A DNA stretch of 64,000 bases, from the NCBI GenBank assembly GCA_020634335.1, contig JACKBY010000007.1:62001-126000 (forward strand), given 5' to 3'. This DNA is from Promineifilum sp. (GTDB lineage: Bacteria > Chloroflexota > Anaerolineae > Promineifilales > Promineifilaceae). The notes under the pieces are model-generated. The model searched no databases. It worked only from the letters and a program-made list of their open reading frames with translations, and had not been told where the DNA came from. A program made the translations under genes and the position numbers. Below, one piece after another: positions 53,801 through 61,778 of this stretch (positions within the stretch are counted from its first letter, which is position 1; every line of letters starts with the position of its first letter).

Positions 53801-53950
53801 GGCGCACTGGCCGCCATGCTGGCCCATGGTTTGGTCGACCACAGCTTTTTCCTGATCGACCTGGCCTTCACCTTTTTCCTCCTCCTGGGCATATGCGTCT
53901 GGATGGCGGAGCGCCCCTTTGAGGACTCGTCTAGTCTAACTAGCCAATAA
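50822..53950 (+). CDS. Glycoside-hydrolase-like domain fused to an O-antigen ligase
   Basis: 1042 residues. After an N-terminal membrane anchor, residues ~55-380 form a TIM-barrel hydrolase-like domain with WDEPN (E160, acid/base position) and FLENWEPN (E330, nucleophile position), as in clan GH-A. Residues ~390-500 form a beta-sandwich. From ~505 on, many membrane helices carry an O-antigen ligase (WaaL-type) domain with GSPNNVALYLERILPLL, GVGLDNF and the NHPHNILLDF loop with its conserved His. It could transfer or trim extracellular glycans. GTG 50819 is an alternative start. Its end overlaps the convergent trkH gene by 11 bp. Confidence 0.83.
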   Translation: MLIPHSASLRRRRLLTLLSLALAALCLLAIGALSARDDFLTRGISYGLPDPVPQGGARLGLNVYLDHDGADVEATLEDIHALGINDVKQSFYYRDGYEWTSADRIIAAASERGMNIVPLLDGDPTTGFAPPDDMQTFADWASEFARRYGEHIRHYIIWDEPNLASHWGGTATNPIQYAALLNATSAAIRDADPDAIIIAGPLAPTTETGPDNLTETLYLQSLYEAGAGDAFDIVAAKPYGFDTGPEDRAVDVDRLNFSRTILLRELMQAQGDGHKAIWAGNWGWNSLPNGWLGEPSIWGQTSEANQAVNTVAALERARREWPWMGVLFLENWEPNAPADNPRWGFSIAGRSTADALAAYLTAQPPDLAMPGFHPADARDPSQQFSGEWEFSPEFGADIGQSGDAVRFSFWGTDAGVRVRRADFRARFYVTIDGRPANALPQDENGATLVLTSPDPTQDYLSTEWVARNLPPGPHILELVAARGWDQWALDGFSIGYRPAGTTQPWIPPALAALVLVFLVVAIVWGRDAEWGALWPAAQTIFGRLGERAQLVVVAGVAALVALTGWLTWGQEALGLYRRLGDAGQLAVTAAAATVFYVTPSFILFAAALLVLYGLLVLRPAWGVALIALTIPFYVPPLPKLILGYRFSPVEVFTLVATAAWLTRAVLDTDLRTRRESFRLSGIHLRRADWAALTFILVATFSLAFTEFLGVAVNEWRVVIVEPFLFYLLLRVVRLRNSEMWVVIDAFVLSGVIVALYGLWQYATGQNLITAEGGLLRLRSIYGSPNNVALYLERILPLLVAMGLLGERALHGRRRWVYPAVLIPLTIALLLTFSKGALFLGVPVSLAVVFWTWQRRAGRRTWPWLAAGLAGGIVAVVVASQIPALAARLDLFGTTGFFRVSLWRAAIHMFADHPWFGVGLDNFLYAYRGRYILDAAWQEPNLNHPHNILLDFATRLGVLGLVTGGWLIWEAGRAASQALRHAGPTWRPVAAGLSGALAAMLAHGLVDHSFFLIDLAFTFFLLLGICVWMAERPFEDSSSLTSQ

Positions 53951-55370
53951 GAAGGCGCTCTTCGGGATAACTGACAGCCGGGGGAACGGTTGGTCGCGCC
54001 AGCGTGATGATGATCGTCAACGTGCCGATGCGCCCAAAGAACATCAACCCGGCCATCAACAGTTGCCCGAAAAGGTTGAGTCGCGGCGTCAACATCAGCG
54101 AGTAGCCGGTTGTGGAGAAAGCTGAAACCGATTCGATCAGGGCCGCGGACAAGCTGATGTTGTCCTGGGTGTAAAGCAGCAACCAGGTAGCGACGGCAAT
54201 CACGACCGTGGCGGCGGTCAATACAGCTGTGGCTTTGTAGAGCAGTTCTAGGGGAATTGTGCGGCGGCCGACGACGATCTCTCCCTCTCCCCGTACAAAG
54301 CCCCTAAAGGCCAGGACGAGGATGGCGAATGTACTGGTAGTTATTCCCCCGCCCATCGAAGCGGGCGACGCGCCGATGAACATCAAAAATGTCAGTAGCA
54401 GCGTGTTGGCCGGCTCCAACTGGCCGAACTGCTCGGTAACGGTGAACCCCGCTGTGCGGCTGGCGACCGAGTGAAAAAAAGCCAGTAGGAACAGGCGTGC
54501 GGCACCTTCCTGGTCGTAAACCGAGCGAAACTTTAATTCGGTCAGGAAAAACAGTACTGTACCGAACAGAATCAGGGCAGCGGCGGTTACCAACGTCAAA
54601 CGCGTATGCAAGGAAAAGCGGCGACGATGGCGATATTGGAGGACGTCGCTAACAACCGGTATGCCGATCCCGCCCAGGAAGATGAGCGATGATAAGGTCA
54701 GCAAGGTAAAAGCGTCGGTGGGAAACCTGGCCGAAGAGATCGGCGTGTTGGAAAACAGGTCGAAACTGGCGTTGGTAAAAGCGGAGATGGCATGGAAAAC
54801 GGCATAATAAGCGGCGCGATCTGCCCCGTAGAAGCGCGTCCAATTGATCCACAGCAGCAGCGCCCCCAAGGCTTCCACGAGCAAAACGGCGACCAGGATT
54901 TGTGTGGTCAAGCGAAGGATTTGTTTGGCCGAAATCAACCCCAGCGAATCGCGCAGCGTAAGCCGTTCAGCAAACGTCACATGCTTGCCGGCTAATCGAA
55001 AAACGGTGATAGCCATCACCATGAAGCCGATACCTCCCAATTGCATCAGAAGCATCAACACCACCTGGCCGAACGTGGACAGGTCGCGGCTAGGCGTGAT
55101 GATGGTCAGCCCAGTCGTGGAGACGGCCGAAACCGTTGTGAAGAAGGCCTCATTCAGCGTCAGCGGCCGTCGCGCGCCGCTAATCGGCAGCAACAGAAGG
55201 ATCGTGCCAACAATGACCAGCACGCCCAAACCACCGACAAGCCCCAGGCCGCGTTCCGCCTGGCCCAGTTTGGGGGCCCGCACGCGCAACGATATGATCC
55301 GCGTCAGGGACTTTCGCGAGACCCAGGAACCGCCGTGATTCTCCTCCGTCGGGGGCGACGGGTCAGTCAC
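53940..55370 (-). CDS. TrkH/KtrB-type potassium channel subunit
   Basis: 476-residue potassium uptake subunit with four pore loops built from helix-loop-helix units; TVSAVSTTGL, ISAFTNASFDL, SRTAGF and VSAFSTTGYSL are the pore segments with their filter glycines or equivalents (the second reads N-A-S). The N-terminal 40 residues are cytosolic. GTG start at 55370; the 8-bp overlap with the ktrA-like gene shows translational coupling. Together they make a gated K+ uptake system. Confidence 0.9.
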   Translation of the reverse strand: MTDPSPPTEENHGGSWVSRKSLTRIISLRVRAPKLGQAERGLGLVGGLGVLVIVGTILLLLPISGARRPLTLNEAFFTTVSAVSTTGLTIITPSRDLSTFGQVVLMLLMQLGGIGFMVMAITVFRLAGKHVTFAERLTLRDSLGLISAKQILRLTTQILVAVLLVEALGALLLWINWTRFYGADRAAYYAVFHAISAFTNASFDLFSNTPISSARFPTDAFTLLTLSSLIFLGGIGIPVVSDVLQYRHRRRFSLHTRLTLVTAAALILFGTVLFFLTELKFRSVYDQEGAARLFLLAFFHSVASRTAGFTVTEQFGQLEPANTLLLTFLMFIGASPASMGGGITTSTFAILVLAFRGFVRGEGEIVVGRRTIPLELLYKATAVLTAATVVIAVATWLLLYTQDNISLSAALIESVSAFSTTGYSLMLTPRLNLFGQLLMAGLMFFGRIGTLTIIITLARPTVPPAVSYPEERLLIG

Positions 55371-56049
55371 GACGGCGATTTTCCTCCCGCAGTACGCCGA
55401 TTGCCTCCTCGGGGCCGGCTACCAGCAATTCATCGTTGTGGGCCACAGGCGTTTCCGGCGGGGGATTGTAGATAACGTCGCGGCCGGCCATGAGCAGGAT
55501 CGAAAGGTCAGCCGGGTAGCCGGCCATCAACTCCCCCAAAGTGCCCTGGTAGGGATAAGGAGGACGCCACTTGATAGCTACCTGGTTGCCGAAACGAAAA
55601 TGGGTGAACTGCGGCATGTGACTCGTCAACTGATAGGCAATGGCCCGGGCCGATTCGATATCCGGTGTCACAACATCATCCGCGCCGATGCGCAACAACA
55701 CGCGACGATCCCGTTCAGACTGAGCCTCACACACCACGCGTTTGATGCCTAACTCTTTCAGGGCCAGCGTGATCAGGACGGATTGAGCGATGTTGCCGCC
55801 GACGGCGACGACCGCTACTTCGAAGGCATCGACGCCAATAGAGGCCATGGTCTCATAATCACCAGCATCGAGAATTGCCAGCTCGCGGATATTGTCCGAC
55901 AGCCGTTGCACGACCTCCCGATTGCGGTCTATTCCCAGTACCTGATATCCCAGCTCTTGTAGACTAAGCGCCAGATTTTCGCCGAAGCTGTCTAGTCCGA
56001 TAATCACGAAATCATTCTTGACGCGCTTGCCGGCCATATTCAATCCCAT
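55363..56049 (-). CDS. TrkA/KtrA-type regulatory subunit
   Basis: 228 residues. The N-terminal RCK domain shows a Rossmann nucleotide site (FVIIGLDSFGENLALSL, with G-x-D-x-F-G as in KtrA, and D at the end of strand 2 in GIDRNREVV), and a C-terminal RCK_C domain follows from ~140. It binds NAD(H) or ATP/ADP and gates the membrane subunit encoded just downstream. ATG 56049; a second ATG lies four codons later. Confidence 0.92.
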   Translation of the reverse strand: MGLNMAGKRVKNDFVIIGLDSFGENLALSLQELGYQVLGIDRNREVVQRLSDNIRELAILDAGDYETMASIGVDAFEVAVVAVGGNIAQSVLITLALKELGIKRVVCEAQSERDRRVLLRIGADDVVTPDIESARAIAYQLTSHMPQFTHFRFGNQVAIKWRPPYPYQGTLGELMAGYPADLSILLMAGRDVIYNPPPETPVAHNDELLVAGPEEAIGVLREENRRRD

Positions 56050-56216
56050 CAGGTTCTAATTGCCCTTCATCGTGTGTCAGCAGTCTATCTTCCCACTTTC
56101 AGCGTCCTCCAACGTTGTTAGAAGATGCTGAACTGTTGGACGACCGTCTTCCACGCACTAACGCTATACGCTACAATCTTCTCCGGTCGAGTTGCTCAAA
56201 CCTGGCCAAGTATTCT

Positions 56217-57557
56217 ATGCGAAAAAATCGGCTACTTCCGCTCATCATCCTGCTGATAGCAGGAATTATAGCAATAGGCTTGATGCCGTCCATTCTGCGG
56301 AGTTTGCCCACGCGCTATGCCATACGTTTGCCGCAACCGCTGCAGGCCCTGGCGCTGCCGGCCGACCCAACGCCTATCCTGCCGACCGTTGCTGCGCCCA
56401 GCGCGGCTGCCGGTCTCATCGCTCAGGCAATCCCGCCGCCGGCTGTCGTGATATCGACGCCATTGGCTACGCCCACGTTGGCCCGGCAAGGTGACGACAC
56501 TAACGAACCGCTTGACCCCACGGCGACAGCCTCGCCAACCGAGTTGCCGACGGTCACACCCTGGCCTGTCCCCGCCGCTGCCCGGATGAACGGCTTTACC
56601 CACGTGTATCAGGAGTGGAACAACTGCGGCCCGGCGACGATGGTGATGGCTTTGTCCTACTTCGGTCGTGTCTATAGCCAGCGGGATACCGCGCGAGTCA
56701 TGCGGCCCAATCAGGAAGATCGCAACGTGACGCCTCAGGAAATGGCCGCCTATGTGGAGGCACAAGAAGGAGTCGGCGCTATCTCTCGCGTCGGCGGCGA
56801 CCTCAACCTGCTGAAACGCCTGCTGGCTAACGAAATCCCGGTCATCATTGAGATAGGGTTCGACCCGCCCGGCGAATACCAGTGGCTGGGCTGGTATGGT
56901 CACTATCTGTTGCCGGTAGCCTATGACGACGCCTCAAGACAACTATGGGTCTATGATTCGTGGCTGGGCACCAGCGAGGTTCCTCAGACCAACGCCGACC
57001 CCAACGGCCGCATTTTGACCTATGACGAGTTGGAAGCCGACTGGGCCCAGTTCAACCGTTCCTACATTGTAGTGTACGAAGCGGATCAGGCAGCATTGGT
57101 CAAGGAACTGCTGGGCGAAACAGTGCTTGATGACGCCGCCATGTGGCAACATAGTCTCGAACACGCTCAGGCAGACGCCCGTCAGGACGAGGGCAATGCC
57201 TTCTACTGGTTCAATCTGGGAACAACCTATAATGCGCTGGGCCGGTATGAAGAAGCGGCCGTCGCATTCGATCAGGCCCGGTCTATCGGCTTGCCCTGGC
57301 GTATGCTGTGGTATCAGTTTGGGCCTTATGAAGCATATTACCACACCGGACGGTATGAAGATATCGTGCTGTTGGCTGATACGACATTGCAGGACCGGCC
57401 CTATCTGGAAGAATCTTTTTATTATCTGGGGCTGGCGCAGTCCGCCTTGGGTGACGATGCATCCGCGCGCGCCAGTCTGGAGAAGGCGACCGCGTTAAAC
57501 CCCAATTTCGCGCCGGCCGCGCAGGCGTTGGCCGAGTTAGCACCCCCCAACGGGTAG
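56217..57557 (+). CDS. Membrane-anchored C39-like cysteine peptidase with TPR tail (copy 1)
   Basis: 446 residues. One N-terminal membrane helix (6-24) is followed by a Pro/Thr/Ala-rich linker (to ~120) and a peptidase C39-like domain: C137 in EWNNCGPA, H229 in WYGHY and D247 in VYDSWLG form the triad. Residues ~300-446 are TPR-like helices (FYWFNLGTTYNALGRYEEAA). No ABC or bacteriocin gene is near, so the role differs from bacteriocin-export C39 domains. ATG 56217 is chosen because longer starts lack support. A paralogue follows 12 nt downstream. Confidence 0.82.
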   Translation: MRKNRLLPLIILLIAGIIAIGLMPSILRSLPTRYAIRLPQPLQALALPADPTPILPTVAAPSAAAGLIAQAIPPPAVVISTPLATPTLARQGDDTNEPLDPTATASPTELPTVTPWPVPAAARMNGFTHVYQEWNNCGPATMVMALSYFGRVYSQRDTARVMRPNQEDRNVTPQEMAAYVEAQEGVGAISRVGGDLNLLKRLLANEIPVIIEIGFDPPGEYQWLGWYGHYLLPVAYDDASRQLWVYDSWLGTSEVPQTNADPNGRILTYDELEADWAQFNRSYIVVYEADQAALVKELLGETVLDDAAMWQHSLEHAQADARQDEGNAFYWFNLGTTYNALGRYEEAAVAFDQARSIGLPWRMLWYQFGPYEAYYHTGRYEDIVLLADTTLQDRPYLEESFYYLGLAQSALGDDASARASLEKATALNPNFAPAAQALAELAPPNG

Positions 57558-57569
57558 CGACTTACGGGA

Positions 57570-59000
57570 ATGGATTCGGAGAACCAAAAAGACATGCGTA
57601 AACGCACAAAAAGCATCATTCTGCTCATTGCTGTAGGCCAGATGTTGATCATATTGGGTCTGTTGGCCCTGCCGACCGTTGTCCAGGCCATACCCGGCCG
57701 CTATCGCGTCTGGTTGCAGGAAAACCATCCGGCCATGGGCCAAATATCGGAAGGCGTAATCGCCCAGGTAGCTCCCGTAGCCACGGCTCTGCCGGCCGCC
57801 CAACCGGATACACAGCCGCAGATCGATCTTTCTTCGCTCGTGGCCCAACAACCGGCCGGCGCGTTGGAAAGCGCGGTCGACACCGGTGACGCGATTAATC
57901 TGCCTCAGCCGGAGATTGGGACCACGCCCACGGCCCAATCCGACGTTGAGCCGACGGCCGCGGTCGCTACAGCTACGCTTGAGCCAACCAGCACCCCCGC
58001 CCCCACGGCCACGGCCATGCCGTTGCCCAATCGGGTTATTCTCGAGGGGATGAGCGTCGTCAAACAGTCATTCAACAATTGCGGCCCAGCCAACCTCACC
58101 CAGGTGTTGAACTGGTATGGATCGGACATTACCCAGGAAGATGTGGCGTCCTATCTGAAGCCCAATCCCGAAGATCGGAATGTAAGTCCGTGGCAAATTT
58201 CTGATTATGTCAATGAGCAGATGGGCGGTTTCAAGGCCATCACGCGCAGCGGCGGCGATCTGGAAATGATCAAGCGCTTTCTGGCTGCCGGGTTCCCTGT
58301 GGTCATCGAAAAGGGCTATCAATTGCCCGATTCGGGCTGGTGGGGTCACTATCTGACCGTCTACGGTTATGACGACGATCTGGAAGAACTGTATAGCCAG
58401 GACTCCTACCTGGGGCCTTTTGACGGCAGTGGCCGCACGGATGCCTATCGGGAATTCTTGCCTTTCTGGCAACAGTTCAACAACACCTTCTACATCGTCT
58501 ATCGCCCGGAACAAGAGGAAACAGTCGCCTCGCTGATGGGTGCGGATATGTTCGACGACGTCAAGATGTGGCAGAATGTGGCCGCCAACGCCGAGCAAGA
58601 AACCAGAGAGCGGCCGGACGATGCGTTCTCGTGGTTCAATCTGGGCACAGCCCTCACGCGCATCGGCGGCCTGACCGGCGATAACAATTATTATCAGGGC
58701 GGCGCGCAGGCTTTTGACAAGGCGCGCGAAATCGGGTTGCCGCCGCGCATGTTGTGGTACCAGTTCGAGCCATATCTGGCCTACTTGCGCACCGATCGCT
58801 ATCAGGATATCGTCGACCTGGCCGACGCCACGCTTGAAACGCAGGGCGGCCGAAATGTGGAGGAAACCTTCCTGTACAAAGGCCATGCGCTGGCTTATCT
58901 GGGCGATGTCTCCGGGGCTATCGCCGCCTATCGAGCTTCCCTGGCGGCCAATGAGAATTTCTATCCGGCACAGATAGCGTTGGATTCCCTGGGCGGATAA
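57570..59000 (+). CDS. Membrane-anchored C39-like cysteine peptidase with TPR tail (copy 2)
   Basis: 476 residues, a tandem paralogue of the upstream gene with the same order: cytoplasmic tip, membrane helix (about 14-40), Pro/Thr linker to ~150, C39-like domain with C171 in FNNCGPA, H260 in WWGHY and D278 in SQDSYLG, and a TPR-like tail (FSWFNLGTALTRIG). Both copies share the motif P-N-x-E-D-R-N-V-[ST]-P after the catalytic Cys. The pair diverged well beyond recent duplication. ATG 57570. A strong terminator ends the unit. Confidence 0.82.
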   Translation: MDSENQKDMRKRTKSIILLIAVGQMLIILGLLALPTVVQAIPGRYRVWLQENHPAMGQISEGVIAQVAPVATALPAAQPDTQPQIDLSSLVAQQPAGALESAVDTGDAINLPQPEIGTTPTAQSDVEPTAAVATATLEPTSTPAPTATAMPLPNRVILEGMSVVKQSFNNCGPANLTQVLNWYGSDITQEDVASYLKPNPEDRNVSPWQISDYVNEQMGGFKAITRSGGDLEMIKRFLAAGFPVVIEKGYQLPDSGWWGHYLTVYGYDDDLEELYSQDSYLGPFDGSGRTDAYREFLPFWQQFNNTFYIVYRPEQEETVASLMGADMFDDVKMWQNVAANAEQETRERPDDAFSWFNLGTALTRIGGLTGDNNYYQGGAQAFDKAREIGLPPRMLWYQFEPYLAYLRTDRYQDIVDLADATLETQGGRNVEETFLYKGHALAYLGDVSGAIAAYRASLAANENFYPAQIALDSLGG

Positions 59001-59028
59001 TCAACCAGGTACAAAAGTAGAGCCTCCC

Positions 59029-59077
59029 AAGCGTCGGTCTGAAAAGCATTCATCTGATTTTCAGCCCGACGCTTTTA
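59029..59077 (+). terminator. Intrinsic terminator after the C39-like gene pair
   Basis: AAGCGTCGGTCTGAAAA (59029-59045) and TTTTCAGCCCGACGCTT (59058-59074) form a 17-bp stem with a single mismatch and a 12-nt loop, followed by TTTACA. Confidence 0.85.
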
Positions 59078-59091
59078 CATTGTCGGTTCGG

Positions 59092-59122
59092 TTGGCAGAT
59101 CCTTCGCTAATCGGGCTATAAT
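59092..59122 (+). promoter_or_regulatory. Promoter of the pyrroline-5-carboxylate dehydrogenase gene
   Basis: TTGGCA (59092-59097) and a perfect TATAAT (59117-59122), with a 19-nt spacer, lie about 90 nt before the ATG at 59215. Confidence 0.5.
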
Positions 59123-59214
59123 AGAGTGTGGTGGAGATTATTTTCCCAACCGCACGGCAGGCAAGCGCCTATTCTTTTCCACACGATCCCACATTACCTA
59201 CTGAGGAGATATTG

Positions 59215-60777
59215 ATGACCCAGGAACGTAAATTTAAGGTTACTTATTCGACGCTGGCAAGCCCGGACCCCGAGTTGCACCGTCGCTATGACGAAGCCGC
59301 GGCCGATTTTCGGGCCAATGCCGGCCAGACCTATCCGATGTTTATCAACGGCGAAGAGCGACACGCCCAACAGACCTTCGCCAAAGTTAGCCCGGCCGAC
59401 AAGAACCTGGTGATGGGTTATTTTCAGAAGGGAACCGAGCAAGACGCCAACGATGCCGTGGCTGCGGCCAAGGCGGCCTTCCCCGGCTGGCGCGATACGC
59501 CCTGGCAAGAGCGTGTGGCAATCTTGCGACGCGCGGCCGATCTCATTAGCGACCGCCTCTTCAAGATGGGCGCGATCATGAGTCTCGAAGTCGGCAAGAA
59601 CAGGCTGGAGGCAATGGGCGATGTCGAGGAAACGGCCGACCTGATTCGCTACAATTGCGATGCCATCGAGGCCAACAACGGTTTCTCCCGGCCCTTGAAG
59701 TCAGAAAGCGACCATCATCACAACCGCAGCGTCCTCAAACCGTATGGCGTCTGGGTGGTCATTTCGCCGTTTAACTTCCCCGGCGCGCTGGCCGGCGGCC
59801 CCAGCAGCGCCGCGATGGTGGCCGGCAATACGGTCGTTTTCAAACCGGCGACCGACACGCCTTTCACCGGCTGGCTGTTGACCGAAGCCTTCCGCGATGC
59901 GGGTATTCCGGCCGGTGTGTTTAACTTCGTCACCGGCGGCGGCCGCAGCGTAGGCCAGACGCTCGTCGATCACCCGGACGTGGCCGGCATTACTTTTACC
60001 GGCAGCTACGACGTGGGCATGAATATCATCCGCACGTTTACCACGGGCCAATACCCAAGACCATGCGTAGCCGAAATGGGCGGCAAGAATCCGGCCATCA
60101 TCAGCAATAAGGCCGATCTGGACAAGGCAGCTATGGGGGCCATGCGCTCTGCCTTCGGTCTGCAGGGACAAAAGTGCTCAGCCCTCTCGCGCATTTATGT
60201 TCACAAGGACGTCAAGGACGAATTCATGGAGAAATTCGTCGACTTGACCGCGAAGATCAACGTTGGCGATCCCACCGACGCGAACAACTACATGGGCCCG
60301 GTCATCAACAAAAGCGCTTTAGAGGATTACCTGAATTTTGTCGATGACTTGCGGCAGCATGGGGACATCGTCTTCGGCGGCAAGGTATTAGACGAAACGG
60401 GTTACTACGTCGCACCGACTATCGCCACCAACGTGCCCGAAGATCACAAACTTTGGAAACAGGAGATGTTCCTGCCCATCGTCATGGTCGAGGAATTCGA
60501 GGATTTCGACGAAGCGATGAGAAAGGCCAATGACGTGGAATATGGCTTGACGGCCGGCTTCTTCAGTGAAGATGAAGATGAGGTGGAATGGTTCCTCGAC
60601 AACATGGAGGCCGGCGTCCTTTATGTCAATCGTGCAGCAGGGGCCACAACCGGCGCGTGGCCCGGCTACCAGTCGTTCGGCGGTTGGAAGGGCAGCGGCT
60701 CCACCGGCAAAGCTGCGGGCAGCTTCTATTACGTGCAGCAGTACATGAAGGAACAGAGCCAGACCATCATCGACTAG
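59215..60777 (+). CDS. L-glutamate gamma-semialdehyde (delta-1-pyrroline-5-carboxylate) dehydrogenase
   Basis: 520-residue aldehyde dehydrogenase of the PruA/RocA branch, which oxidises glutamate semialdehyde to glutamate in proline or arginine breakdown. The NAD site WVVISPFNFPGAL with VFKPA, the catalytic Cys321 in LQGQKCSALSR and the C-terminal GASTGAWP-like GATTGAWPGYQSF segment are intact. Start at 59215 behind GAGGAG; the upstream in-frame start at 59128 is poorer. No proline dehydrogenase is in the window. The gene symbol would be pruA or rocA; I leave it open. Confidence 0.88.
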   Translation: MTQERKFKVTYSTLASPDPELHRRYDEAAADFRANAGQTYPMFINGEERHAQQTFAKVSPADKNLVMGYFQKGTEQDANDAVAAAKAAFPGWRDTPWQERVAILRRAADLISDRLFKMGAIMSLEVGKNRLEAMGDVEETADLIRYNCDAIEANNGFSRPLKSESDHHHNRSVLKPYGVWVVISPFNFPGALAGGPSSAAMVAGNTVVFKPATDTPFTGWLLTEAFRDAGIPAGVFNFVTGGGRSVGQTLVDHPDVAGITFTGSYDVGMNIIRTFTTGQYPRPCVAEMGGKNPAIISNKADLDKAAMGAMRSAFGLQGQKCSALSRIYVHKDVKDEFMEKFVDLTAKINVGDPTDANNYMGPVINKSALEDYLNFVDDLRQHGDIVFGGKVLDETGYYVAPTIATNVPEDHKLWKQEMFLPIVMVEEFEDFDEAMRKANDVEYGLTAGFFSEDEDEVEWFLDNMEAGVLYVNRAAGATTGAWPGYQSFGGWKGSGSTGKAAGSFYYVQQYMKEQSQTIID

Positions 60778-60790
60778 AACACGTTTAACC

Positions 60791-60827
60791 GACAGGTGGG
60801 CGTACATACTCATGTCGCCCACCTGTC
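60791..60827. repeat. Long perfect hairpin between the dehydrogenase and CoA-transferase genes
   Basis: GACAGGTGGGCG (60791-60802) pairs perfectly with CGCCCACCTGTC (60816-60827), and the inner ACAT/ATGT extends the stem past one bulged T. It lacks a T tract, so it may be a processing or stability element, or a weak terminator, between the two genes. Confidence 0.6.
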
Positions 60828-60854
60828 TGTCCGATTCACATAGAAGGTGAGACG

Positions 60855-61778
60855 ATGTCCACCACCGGCAAACTCGTCACCATGCGACAAGCCGTCGCCG
60901 ACCATGTGCCCGACGGCTGCACCATCGCCATAGAAGGTTTCACGGCCTTCATTTGCTTCGCCGCCGCCCACGAGATCATTCGCCAGCGCAAACGTGACCT
61001 CGTTCTCTGCCGTCTGACCCCCGATCTCATATACGATCAGATGATCGCTGCCGGCGTTGCCGCCAAGCTGGTCTTCAGCTATCTGGGCAACCCTGGTGTG
61101 GGCAGTCTGCATTGCATTCGCCGCGCCGTCGAGCATGGTGTGCCCCGGCCGCTGGCAATCGAAGAATATTCCCACTTCGGCATGGTCGGCCGCTATATGG
61201 CGGGCGCGGCCAATCTGCCTTTTTTCCCCCTGCGCAGCTATCTGGGCAGCGACATGCCGGCGGCCAACGATCAAATCCGCTTTGTCGATAGCCCCTATGG
61301 CGATGGATCAATCGCCGTCGTGCCGCCGCTAAAACCGGACGTGGCCTTTGTACACGCCCAACGAGCGGACGTGCACGGCAATACCCATTTGTGGGGCCTG
61401 TTGGGCACGCAAAAAGAGGTAGCCTTTGCTTCTAAAAAAGTAGTTGTCGTCGTTGAAGAAATCGTCGATGAAGAGGTCATTCGGCGCGATCCGAACCGTA
61501 CGCTCATCCCCGGCCTCATCGTCGACGCCGTGGTCTGCGAACCTTATGGCGCGCATCCCAGCTACGTTCAGGGCTACTACGACCGCGATAACGACTTCTA
61601 CTTGAAGTGGGACGAATGGTCACGCGATCAGGCCGCAACAGAAGCATGGCTGGAGGAATGGGTCTACGCCCTGCCCGACCGCGCGGCCTATTTGGACAAG
61701 CTCGGTCGAGAGACCCTCGACCGCCTGGAACCCGGCAAACTTGAAGCTGATCCAGTCAACTATGGCCGCTATGGATAA
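60855..61778 (+). CDS. CoA-transferase family I, subunit A
   Basis: 307 residues. VPDGCTIAIEGFTAF and the later FVDSPYGDGSIAVVPPLKPDVAFVHAQRAD (shortened in use: DVAFVHAQRAD) with HGNTHLWG are the CoA-binding signatures of the alpha subunit of glutaconate- and IpdA-type CoA-transferases or hydrolases. The partner subunit B lies two genes downstream, with a metallopeptidase-like gene between. Substrate unknown. AAGGTGAG precedes the ATG at 60855; its stop overlaps the start of the next gene. Confidence 0.84.
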   Translation: MSTTGKLVTMRQAVADHVPDGCTIAIEGFTAFICFAAAHEIIRQRKRDLVLCRLTPDLIYDQMIAAGVAAKLVFSYLGNPGVGSLHCIRRAVEHGVPRPLAIEEYSHFGMVGRYMAGAANLPFFPLRSYLGSDMPAANDQIRFVDSPYGDGSIAVVPPLKPDVAFVHAQRADVHGNTHLWGLLGTQKEVAFASKKVVVVVEEIVDEEVIRRDPNRTLIPGLIVDAVVCEPYGAHPSYVQGYYDRDNDFYLKWDEWSRDQAATEAWLEEWVYALPDRAAYLDKLGRETLDRLEPGKLEADPVNYGRYG

